From: Branchiostoma floridae | Lineage: Eukaryota > Chordata > Leptocardii > Amphioxiformes > Branchiostomatidae | Reading direction: 5' to 3' | NCBI RefSeq assembly: GCF_000003815.2 | Contig: NC_049990.1 | Span: forward strand, 3,057,655-3,121,654 | DNA length: 64,000 nucleotides | Shown: positions 20,219 to 32,200 of the stretch, piece after piece | Numbering within the stretch: position 1 is the first letter of the stretch | Layout of the letters: each line of letters begins with the position of its first letter | Made by a program: the position numbers and the translations under genes | Notes under the pieces: generated by a model | What the model saw: the letters and a program-made list of their open reading frames with translations, nothing else | What the model was told of the DNA's origin: nothing | Database searches by the model: none

Positions 20219-23101
20219 GTACATTCTCACCAACAACATGCAAAACCAAACGGGCTTGAGAGGCAACGAAATATTCATCCACTTCTTAAATTAATACATC
20301 CAGAAGTATATTATCTGTAACGAAAAACAATTCATTGACAATCCAGTGAACAATATGGGGACAATCATCACATAGTCTCTTGTACCAGTCTGGAAAGAAA
20401 TTTGCACAACAGCTCAGTTAGATTTTCCATATGTTCACCAAAAGTAACAAGTTTTAAACATTACTGTAAACAAAGTGTACCCTTTTTTACTACTACAGGT
20501 TTGTTACGCATCACATATTTCATATTCAAAATCCTGTGCATTCTAACAGCATTAAAAAGATTAAACATACCCATAATCAAGGTAAGCCCAGAAATTCACA
20601 GTAGTATCCTTACAAACTTTCAACAACCATGAACAATGTTTCTTTCAAAACCAATGCTTCTATAAAACAGCGAAAAGTAATCTGTAACCAAATACCGAAT
20701 ACTTCACAAGCATGCGTAATGCGTAGGCAAAGATGGCCTGGAATTAACGCAAAACATTTTGTCATATCCATGACAGTTTTTTTTTCTTTTTCTGATGACT
20801 TATTCATAATCGTCATATGAACCACTGCTGTAAGGAAAATACGGTACAAGAACCCTGCAACACAAAACTGAAGTTGTTGGAGGAACGAACAACGGTTACA
20901 AAACTACTGCTAACAGTCAAACCTGGCTACTTTTGTTATCCTACAGTTTCCACGAACACTTACACCACGGCTAGTACACACATTGTTATTATGGCACCCT
21001 TACTACCATTCCTGTCATAAAATACACACAGAAACACCACAAAACCTTCCAGGAATCGCCCAGAAAATAAGACGTCTGTACGGAGAACCTAAAACTTCTG
21101 CACAACTCGTCTTCTGAGGTAACAGTGAAGGTCACGGACAAGGAAGTACCTCGCGTCGTCATTGGTTCAAAGTCATGTGATCCGCGAGCGGACCCATTCC
21201 ATTGGCTTGTGTAGTCATGTGATCAAAATACAGGCTATCTATTGGTAGAGAAACATTATATACAAACAAATTACATATCTTTCCTCTAAAAATAGTCTGA
21301 AGTTGTTTGTAGGTTTTGCGTCATTAGAATAGAGTTTATTTCTTAATGTTCCAAAAAGTAGTCTGACACAAAGAAGTGTTCCTTTCATTAATTTTCTCAT
21401 CAATATAATACCAGTGGTACTAAAGATTTTCTTGTTCTAATAGGTTGAATGTACCGTCAAGCAATCAATTGTTTAACCTTTCTGCTGCTAAGAAGTTACT
21501 GAAGCACCAAATCTGTATTGTTTACAGCACAACTCAGCTGGGAAAGGGTTGATAACTGTGAGCAAGCCATATGGGAGAAAAAACATTTGCACGAAATTTC
21601 TCATGGAAAAAAAATCATGATAGGAAATCATCTTGCATTTAAATCTTTCCTTTTGCTTAAAACTTGCAAGAATCTACAACTTGTCTTCAAGAATCAGTAG
21701 TACCTTAAGACATTGGTCTTGTGATTCTGCATGCTTCTCTCCAAATCTGTTTTGGCAGAAATTGCTGAAGTACAACGTATCAACAATTCGTCACAAATAG
21801 TAATAACAAGTTTAAATAATGAAACCTTGCACCTTTGTTTAAATTCCAACACATCTGAAAGCCGATATCATACCAAAGATATCACAGCAACCTAGAAACC
21901 ACATTTCTTCAGCTTCACTGGTAATAATGGATAATATCATTGAAAATCTTTCCCTTATTTGGTTACATTCTGGAATTAGAGTACCGTCATAGTTAATAGA
22001 GTTGTGTCTATACATAAGATTATACTTTTAAGCATAGTTAAAACAGACATGTAGAACTTGTTCTCTCCTTACTCTATGTAAAAATCCAACATTTCCACAA
22101 AGAAATAAAACAACAGGGGCCATTCCTAATCATTATTTTCCACAAAATTCACACCAACATTTATTTATATACATACACAGCTCTAATATCTGCAGGGTAG
22201 TATTTAAGAGCCGCAAGGGTAAAACGTAATAAGTTAATAATAATCAGAGTTTGCTCATGAATAGCACTAAAACGGAAAGCCTCCACGACAAGTTAAGCAT
22301 GCAAGTACCTTTTTTTACAAGCAAGCAAGCATGCCACCACCTAAATTTATATAACTGCAAAAACAAGGGACAAAACTCGACTTGGCACATTATTTCCGCA
22401 AGCGTTTCTATCTACAGGGAATATGGCATACATTTGGCATCATTCACACACCACCATGGCACATGATCTGCAATGTACAGCACACAGCGCTTGCGAGGGT
22501 TAGGCTGATATCATCTCGATTTTTTGGCAGCGAATATTACGGTACAGTCAGACGTCGAAAGCACGATCTACAGTCATTATGTACAGGAGGTCACAATAAT
22601 GTTTCAGTATACCATATATGGCTTCTGTTAGTCCGCTTAACGAAACTTTCCTCACAATTCTTTGTTCCCCTTGGTTACGATTTCACCCTTTCTTTGAGTC
22701 TTCAAGAGATCGACAGCTTTGCTGGCATCATTACGTTTTTGTCTTAACGGTCCCTTTCAATGAGAAGGGCACAACGTACTTTCCTAACAAACACATCGCG
22801 GCCGAAACTGGTGTTTACTTTCTCCCACCACCTCTAGCATTTCTCTTACAATAATCCGTGCACAAACTATCAACACTTACCGGAGCTAAGGGTCCCACCC
22901 CAATGTTCATAATATCTCGTCAGAAATTACGTTGACGACCAATAGAACTCCACCCCCTACCGGGGCTACAGGGTCTCTCACCGGCGTGTATTACGTCTAC
23001 TACTGAGGAGTGTGTGGTGTGCGGGTTAGTGTCGCCCGCGGTTACGGTTACCATAGCTACGTAGAACAGGTTTCCCTGAGTGCGGGGTCGGAGGTTAAAC
23101 G
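20219..23101 (-). other. Probable 3' UTR of the transporter gene
   Basis: A/T-rich, apparently unique sequence downstream of the stop codon, with no repeat or gene recognised; several short open frames here have no family resemblance. CG content rises close to the stop (22950-23100). Confidence 0.5.
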
Positions 23102-23251
23102 TTAAATCTTGGTGCCGATGTCTGCGTACGGATCGTTGACGATCTGCTTGGAGGGGTCGGGTTTCGGCTTGTACCGCTCCGGGTCGAGCGCGCGGTGCTG
23201 GTTCAGGTACGGGCCCCAGTCCGGCGCAGGCTTGCAGGCGAATCGTAAACG
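23102..23251 (-). CDS. Transporter visible exon 14 (cytoplasmic tail, stop)
   Basis: [20 protein letters not shown] then [20 protein letters not shown] and a final GTKI, TAA stop. DWGPxLxQHR is conserved in glycine transporters. Thr at -2 and Ile at the end fit a class I PDZ ligand; GlyT1 ends SRI. The first 62 bases and acceptor are repeated upstream. Confidence 0.95.
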   Translation of the reverse strand, partial: RLRFACKPAPDWGPYLNQHRALDPERYKPKPDPSKQIVNDPYADIGTKI

Positions 23252-26200
23252 CTGGAAAAGAATGGAACTAAAGTTAGTTGTGGCTAATTAGAATAACACC
23301 ATAGCTGAAAATTTACACCCTAACAATCTTGAAAGGTTATCATGTCCATATTCAGTGCGCGCGATACTGGTTCAGGTACGGGCCCCAGTCCGGCGCAGGC
23401 TTGCAGGCGAATCGTAAACGCTGGAAAAGAATGGAACTAAAGTTAGTTGTGGCTAATCAGAATAACACCATAGCTGAAAATATTTACACCCTAACAATCT
23501 TGAAGTGTTATCATGTCCATATTCAGTGCGCACGATACTGGTTCAGGTACGGGCCCCAGTCCGGCGCAGGCTTGCAGGCGAATCGTAAACGCTGTAAAGG
23601 GACCAGAAAAGTCTGTTGTTAGTTCAGGCTAATCAGAATACCACCATAGCTGAAAATGTAAACCGTAACAATTTATCATTAGTTCATCAAGATGCACTTG
23701 TATATATAGTGTTACTTATGGGTTGCAGGCCAATTTTAAATGCTGTAAACGGACAGGAAAAGTCTGTTACCCCGGTAGTTCAGGCGAAATAGAATAATAC
23801 CCTTACACACTGTACTGAAAATTTACACCCTACCAATTTTGAAAGGTTATCATGTCCATATTCAGTGCGAATACTGTTCTTTTGTTATTCATTAATGAAA
23901 AAACAATGGATGGTCAAAATGCCAGTTTAGTCAAACTGAGGAAATATGAAGTCCATACTAGTAGTAGTATCCAGTATTTGATTATACTGCTGCTGGGGTC
24001 CCTGACACAGGGGTAGACAGCAGTCGACTAGCCTTCACACCGTGCTTCCATATACAGTAGAAGCAGCTTAATTGCACGGCCTATTTGCCAGTGAATTTCG
24101 TGCAATTATCCGGCTGGTGCAATAATGCGAAGTTATCCGGCTGGACTTTAGATTCTGGGATTCCGTGCAGTTAACAGAAGTGTGCGTTAATCCGATGTGC
24201 AAGTAACTGGCTTCCACTGTATTTACAAGAGTGAAACAACAACAAAACCACCCGTACCTCCATGAAGGTGTCTCCCGGCGACGTTACGACCCTGTAGATG
24301 GCGATGACAGGGATCCAGATGGTGCCAGACAGCACCATGAGCCAGGCGATGGCCTGCGACCAGCCCGGGTAGATGTACGTCTCGTTCAGCGTGGGGGGCT
24401 TGTACTCCACCAGGCTGAAGATGAAGATGAACTGGAGAAGAAAAAGTTCAATATGAAAAATAAGAAGGGAATAGAAATCATCTCATCATCATTATTCATC
24501 CTCTATTTTGAGGTGCAGCAAGTAAAGTCTGATTTCCAGAACAGTCTGTCTCTCATTGCAGTGAGAAGTCCCGGGCCTTCTAGGCCAGTTTCTGACTCAA
24601 ATAGTTTCTTCAAAGTTAGTCTTGGGCGACCAACATGTTTCTTACATAAATAATAATAAGGTGACCAGAAGAGGAGTTTTTCGGCAGGCTCTATACTACG
24701 AGCCACATGGCTGGCAAGATGGAGATGAACTGGAAAGAAAGGAGGAAAGATCATCCCACAAACTGAACACTACTTGCTGTAGAACTGAACGCTATCGTAA
24801 CAGTGCTGTACCCTTCATGGTTCACCTTTTGAACAAGTAATTGTCACCTCAGTGTTTTTGTATCAAATAGTAAGGCATTATGTAATTTAAATATTCCTCT
24901 GATATACTGATACTGATATGACTGTGTTAAGCAAATACTATTTTAAATGTTTTATCCCAATACTGTTTTAATTTGTCTGTCTGCAATGCTTTTTTTAGAG
25001 CTGTGTTATTGCAATGGTTTATAAGCTTCGATTTAACCGCTAATTGATGTTATTATGATGTTAACGGTTTGTAATGACAAGTCGCAATTCAGCCGTGAGG
25101 CTGCAATGTCGTCAGTTTGTTGAATTTCGAAATAAAACCAGTCATATAGATGAAAACATTCAAGAATTAAAAACTAAATGAACGAAACAAGGGAACTGGA
25201 AAGTCTTCTTACTTGTGGAGGAGTTGAAGAAGCTTATGACTCAAAGCTAGGTAATCATAGATATCAGACTTCACCCTTGCTGAAAACTATTGCTTATTAC
25301 AAGATATCTATTTATCAGATTGATGTGGACAGAACAAAAAGAAGTAATGATTTACATTAGACTCTATTACAATTCTTACTCTTAAAAAAATACCTTCTAC
25401 ACTTTGCAGCTGTGTCAGAAGTGCTTGCAATTTTTCAGTAGATTACAAGGGATGCACACTCAAGCTATTACTGCCATTAAGTGGATGAATTCATGAGGGA
25501 AAACATGATAATATAACCAGCAGAATCCTTACGATCAGCAGTCCAGGTGAGATGACTGCCCAGGTGGCCTTCCAGTACCAGCCAGGCTTGAACCCAACCA
25601 TCATCTCTATGTCTCTGCAGAAGTTGTTAATGCCTGTAAGAGTAAGAACCCAACCATCATTTCTATGTCTCTGCAGAAGTTGTTAATGCCTGTGGGGGAA
25701 AGAAAGAATTAAACAGGGTTATCAAAATATCTAGCATTTGTTGCCATGTTTATAAAAAAAAGTAGCTATCTCAACTTTTATGACGGTGTATACTAGTAGT
25801 TGTAGTTGGACAGTTGGACCATACAGATTTAAGTCTCTGTACTTGTTGTATCAGTAAAAATGTTCACATAATTCTTGGAAATCAAATGTCGAAACGTGTA
25901 TTCAATACAGCACCATTCAATCCCTTGTTTGACAGAAATTTGATGCTACAGGCAAATAAATTCTAGTCAAAATCCACCTCTGAACGAAACCATGGCACTG
26001 ACCATCGCCTAAAACCATGGCACGTGGCCTAAAGCTGTGACCCCGACCATGGCCTTTGTTAAAAAAACAATGGCCATGAAAAATCCATGGCTGTACAAAA
26101 TGTAGGTGAAAACAAACCATGACACAAGACCTAAAACCATGACAGTAACCATGGCCTTTGTTGAATACAACAATGAAAAAACCATAAAGTATACTGGTGT

Positions 26201-29200
26201 ATACTTTAGACCATGGCCATGACAAAACCATGACACTTACCATAGACCCATGAGATTCCCAGCATCTCAGTGATGGCAATGACCATGAGCGAGTAGGAGG
26301 CAGCAAAGTTGTCGATCAAGTTCACCCAGTACAGTCCACTCTGTCGTGGGGGTGAGAGAAAAATATAGTGTTGTTTGAAATATGTGTTAATATTTAGTCA
26401 CAATACAGTAAAGGTTTGGTGAGACTGCCTATAGGTGAATATTGTTACAGCACATTCAGTAGATTCTAGTTCACCTTTATCCGTGGGGCAACCTATATCC
26501 ATTGTATTTAATATTTGGTATATAAAGAAAAAAATGCCAAGGGACTGATGATGATTTAGAGATATCGAGTCAAACGTACAGTGTTTTTTTTTCTTCGAAT
26601 TATTGCAGCCTGAAACCATCGTCTGTCTAGTTGATATCCTTAAATACCCTGGTTTTAGATGCAATGGATATAAGTTACCCAACGGATAAAGGTGGACTAC
26701 CATTACACTGTGCAGCATTCTTGTGTCTGCAGAGTTTCACTTTTTTTCTGTTCTTATTAGAATATCTAACCAGTCAATCAGACAAACTTTGCAGGGAGGA
26801 CTATTATAAACCCAGAAGGGTGGGAGACTGGGATAAAATCTGCAACACAAGTAACTTCAACTAACTAGCCGATGTTGTAGATGCTATACATACAGTAGAA
26901 GGCTTAGCCGTTTAATTCCACACACCATTTGCCAGCGTATTTCGTGCAATTATCCGAGTGGTGCAACAATGCGAGGTTATCCAGCTGGACCGTACAATTT
27001 GGGGATTTTGGAGTTCCGTGCAATCAACAGAAGTGTACAGTTATCCGTTGTGCGATTAACTCAGGCTTCTACTGTATCTTGTTTGCCTTGATGCCCCCAT
27101 CTCCTTTGTAAAATGAAACATCCCCCAAACCTAGCTCCCTAAATTTGGGTTGAAATTAGCTTTAAGAAGCTGCTGATCATTTTCCTTTATCTCTCAAAGG
27201 AACACAAAACACAAGTCATGGCAGTCACGTCTCAAACGGCACGATTCTAAGGAAGCGTATTTTACATGTTAATGGGAATCAGACCCGTATCTTCCAAATC
27301 TCTGTTCCCACTGCCATCCGCGGGGGTTTCAGTTTTCTGGGGTTAATTGCTCAACGCTCCCGGAATTAATTGAATTTCTTTGCGGCGTTGCTTTATGGCT
27401 AGGCAACGGCCCGGAGATCATTGCAGTGGATCGAGCTGTGAAACATGGTCTGTTTGGTCATTTATTCTGGTGCTTCCGATAAAATATCTTATGTAACAGG
27501 AGCTCCACATCTCTGAGTATTGTTTGATTAAAGCTATTTGATGAAGAGACTGGTGCAGAATTCGATACAGAAAAGTTTCATTTTACAAGGGACTACAATA
27601 GATGAACTAATCATCATCATCATCATTCATCATCCTCTATGAGGTGCAGCCAGTAAAGTCTGACTTCCAGAACAGTCTGTCTTTCATTGCAGGAAGAAGT
27701 CCTAGGAACTACAGATGAACTACTGATGTGCAGAAAGTTTTGACTCAAATTGATGGGTTGAAACCTGTGTTGCTTGCCATATGGCTTCACAGCATTAAGA
27801 TGCCCCCTACACTGTGGAAAAATCCTGGTACCAACCCTGGTAATGGTAGAAAGAAAGAACTTTTTTGAGGACTTGTGGGTCATCGCCCTCAAACATCTCT
27901 TTCTTTGACAAAAATGGCATTAGATTTAGCATAGTCCCTCAGCAAAATTTGTCCCTCCAAACACAGAAAATGCCGTTTCAGAGGGTGCAGATTTTAAAAT
28001 TTCCGCAGACGAACCTAGCCACAGCTCGCACCTTTGGTAGTCGAAATCGTGAATATATTTGGGGGGGCATCGCCCTCGCTAAAACCATGTGTCTTTCTAA
28101 CAGAATTGTCATCAAAGTTAGCTTAGTCTGGCAGCAAAATTTGCCCGTCAAACGCAAGAAATGGCGTTTTAGAGGGTCAAGATTTCAAATTTTCGGACCC
28201 CCCTAGGATGGTCGCGCATCCGGCCGCAATATTCTGTCAGTAAAAGTACACCCCCCCAAACGAAATTTGCTGCCACCGCCGCCTCTGTAAGATGCCCCCT
28301 ATGCTGTGAAAAAAATCCTGGTAACAACCCTGGTAATACTGTAAATGCAGAAATGTTCGCGGTGGAGTTATGTTCGCGGTTTTTGCGGTGACGACTTTAC
28401 CGCGAACTTAAAACCACCGCAAACATTTTTCTATAATGGTATTAGATTGCAGTCTATGGTGTTACCGCAAAATTAAAACCACCGCAAAAAGTCATTTTTC
28501 CCGCTACCGCGAAATTAAATCCCCGCAAACTTCAATGCATTTACAGTAGCAGGCTTGCACATGGTCACTAGCATGCTGTTGCGCCTCTTGCATTGCCACA
28601 AGGCCACGATAATTTTACCTTATATTATTACTACATGTACATTTGTATATCTATTTCATAGATCTAGACTCCATAATGTATGTGTGTTGTTAACTTGATT
28701 TATCTTGACTTGAATGTTACATTGATTATGATATCTGTTCTTGTATTTATGTATATTATGATTTGATGTATCATTGTTATGTTTAAGGTATGGCGGCTTC
28801 GAAAAGGTGTCTTTTGACACCTGTTCCGCCATACCCTCCAGTGTGGAGAATCCAAATAAATAAATAAATAAAGTAGTAGAAAGAAAGAACTTTTTTGAGG
28901 ACTGACCCTCGTGACACAGAGGAGTCCCAGCAGAAACATGACTAAGCAGAATCCCAGGGTGCTCAGAGTCTTCTTTATCCCTGCGTGGCCGATCTTAAAC
29001 GTGTCGCAAATCGTCGTCACGACTGTCTCGATGATGGCAAACTGGAAAAACACAAAGAAACATGTCATTAAAATAATCGATAATCCTGTTACAGATCAAT
29101 TCCTGCTTTTTTTTAAAGGACAAAAGAATTTGCAAAAGATAAGAAGTTTTATTCCCACCATAAATGTAACACATTGGAAGTGGAAACAGACTCTTTGTTA

Positions 29201-32200
29201 CAGGATCGACCCATTTTTCTGAAAATTGGGCAAGAGGTCAATAGAAAAACAGCTGGAGAAATTAATGCAACTGACCGTATCCACTCCCTAAAACCGTATA
29301 AATTCAGGGAGTTTATATGATAAGGTACAAACCTTCCTTGTCTGTTTTTGTGTTAAATTGTCAGCATTTTTGTTAAATCTCAGAAACAACAACTTGAATT
29401 GTTTGGGCCTAACAGGTGTTCTATACAGTTGTTCTCACCTGCATGGAGCACCTGTTTGTTAGCCCTGAGTAACCATGTCATCTTTTATTGTCAATCTTGG
29501 GATTTTAATGGTCAATGTTTCAATGCTACAATGATGACGTTACAAATGGCTGTACTTTTTGTACATTGCAATGCAACTCAAGCTGTTTCAGCCTGCGATG
29601 TGACTTAAAGTAAGTTCAAAGTTGAAAGTTCACCTGCGTGTCGAGGCCGAGGGTCAGCAGCATGAGGAAGAACAGGATGGCCCAAATGGGGGGCACGGGC
29701 AGCTTCGTAAGGGCCTCGGGATATGCAATAAACGCAAGCCCAGGCCCTGCACAGGGAGGAAAGGTAAGTTAGTTTTACAGAGTCTGACACATTTCCAAAC
29801 CATAACACAAGCTCTGGTAAAAGGTGACACTCACTCACTAACTTACTCACACACTCACCCACTCGCTTGCATACTCATTCACTCCTCACTCACTCACTCA
29901 CTCTTACACACCCACTCACTCCTCTATTCCTTTATCCCTCCCTCCCTCATTCCTCCTTTACCAGAGGCTGCTATATCATCTATTCACACTCACTCACTCA
30001 CTCTCCTTTCTTTCTCTCCAAAATCTCCCTGCCTTACCAGAGGCTGCCACATCATCCACGTCCACTCCGATCTGCGATGGAGAAGATGTCTTATTCATTC
30101 ATTCATTCATACTCTCTCCCTTCCTCCCTCCCTCCTTTTGTCACTCCTTACCAGAGGCTGCCACATCATCCACATCCACTCCGATCTGCTTGGCCATGAA
30201 GCCGAGGATGGAGAAGATGACGAAGCCAGCGAAGATGCTGGTGGAGCAGTTCATCAGGGACACGATCAGGGTGTCTCTGTGGGGGGTGATGTGTAATTAG
30301 ATACTGTGGGGAGGGATCAAATTTCAGAACATGGTTCCATAAGGCACAGACAGCAATGGCAGGGAATGCACTATCTGTAAGATCGATGTTATGTTTCAGA
30401 ACCTGGTTCCATAGAACAATACAACTGATTCTTTTGACACTGTGGGGAGGGATCGAATTTCGGTTCCATAAAGCAATGCTAGAGAATGCACTGTCTGTAA
30501 AATGGGTGTTAAGTTTCAGAACCTGGTTCCATAGAACAATACAACTGATTGTAACACTTTTCATACTGCGAGGAGCATATCAGATTTCAGAACATGGATC
30601 CATAGAACCATGTTCCATAATATGATTTCCATAACTCAGCAGATGCCATTTCTGCTGTTCACATAATGAGGAAATTAATAAACTCTTACCTGTACCAATT
30701 TTTATTGAGATATAAAGATCATTTGAGGCAGTTGTCAATGTTATAACCAGCCCTTACTTGTAGCAGTTGTTAATGTGAGAACAGCCCTTACTTGTAGCAG
30801 TTGTTAATGTGAGAACCAGCCCTTACTTGTAGCAGTTGTTAATGTGATAACCAGCCCTTACTTGTAGCAGTTGTTAATGTTATAACCAGTCCTTACTTGT
30901 AGCAGTTGTTAATGTGAGAACAGCCCTTACTTGTAGCAGTTGTTAATGTGAGAACAGCCCTTACTTGTAGCAGTTGTTAATGTGATAACCAGCCCTTACT
31001 TGTAGCAGTTGTTAATGTGATAACCAGCCCTTACTTGTAGCAGTTGTTAATGTGATAACCAGCCCTTACTTGTAGCAGTTGTTAATGTGATAACCAGCCC
31101 TTACTTGTAGCAGTTGTTAATGTTATAACCAGTCCTTACTTGTAGCAGTTGTTAATGTGAGAACAGCCCTTACTTGTAGCAGTTGTTAATGTGAGAACAG
31201 CCCTTACTTGTAGCAGTTGTTAATGTGATAACCAGCCCTTACTTGTAGCAGTTGTTAATGTTATAACCAGTCCTTACTTGTAGCAGTTGTTAATGTGAGA
31301 ACAGCCCTTACTTGTAGCAGTTGTTATTGTGAGAACAGCCCTTACTTGTAGCAGTTGTTAATGTGAGAACAGCCCTTACTTGTAGCAGTTGTTATTGTGA
31401 GAACAGCCCTTACTTGTAGCAGTTGTTAATGTGAGAACAGCCCTTACTTGTAGCAGTTGTTAATGTGAGAACAGCCCTTACTTGTAGCAGTTGTTATTGT
31501 GAGAACAGCCCTTACTTGTAGCAGTTGTCAATGTTATAACCAGCCCTTACTTGTAGCAGTTGTTAATGTTATAACCAGTCCTTACTTGTAGCAGTTGTTA
31601 ATGTGAGAACAGCCCTTACTTGTAGCAGTTGTTAATGTGAGAACAGCCCTTACTTGTAGCAGTTGTTAATGTGATAACCAGCCCTTACTTGTAGCAGTTG
31701 TTAATGTTATAACCAGTCCTTACTTGTAGCAGTTGTTAATGTGAGAACAGCCCTTACTTGTGGCAGTTGTAAATNNNNNNNNNNNNNNNNNNNNNNNNNN
31801 NNNNNNNNNNNNNNNNNNNNNNNNNNNNNNNNNNNNNNNNNNNNNNNNNNNNNNNNNNNNNNNNNNNNNNNNNNNAATGTTATACCCAGCCTTTTCTTGT
31901 AGCAGTTGTTATTGTGAGAACAGCCTTTACTTGTAGCAGTTGTTATTGTGAGAACAGCCCTTACTTGTAGCAGTTGTTATTGTGAGAACAGCCCTTACTT
32001 GTAGCAGTTGTTATTGTGAGAACAGCCCTTACTTGTAGCAGTTGTTAATGTGAGAACACCCTTCCTTGTAGCAGTTGTTAATGTGAGAACAGCCCTTACT
32101 TGTAAGTTGTAGCAGTTGTTAATGTGAGAACAGCCCTTACTTGTAGCAGTTGTTATTGTGAGAACAGCCCTTACTTGTAGCAGTTGTTAATGTGAGAACA

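Noticed and set aside
23109-23622. Open frames on the + strand with three repeats of [20 protein letters not shown]
   Set aside because: Antisense reading of the exon 14 acceptor repeat of the transporter gene.
29622-30296. 224-codon + strand frame rich in Ser, His and Leu
   Set aside because: It overlays exons 8 and 9 of the minus-strand transporter and (CTCA)n microsatellites; a shadow frame.
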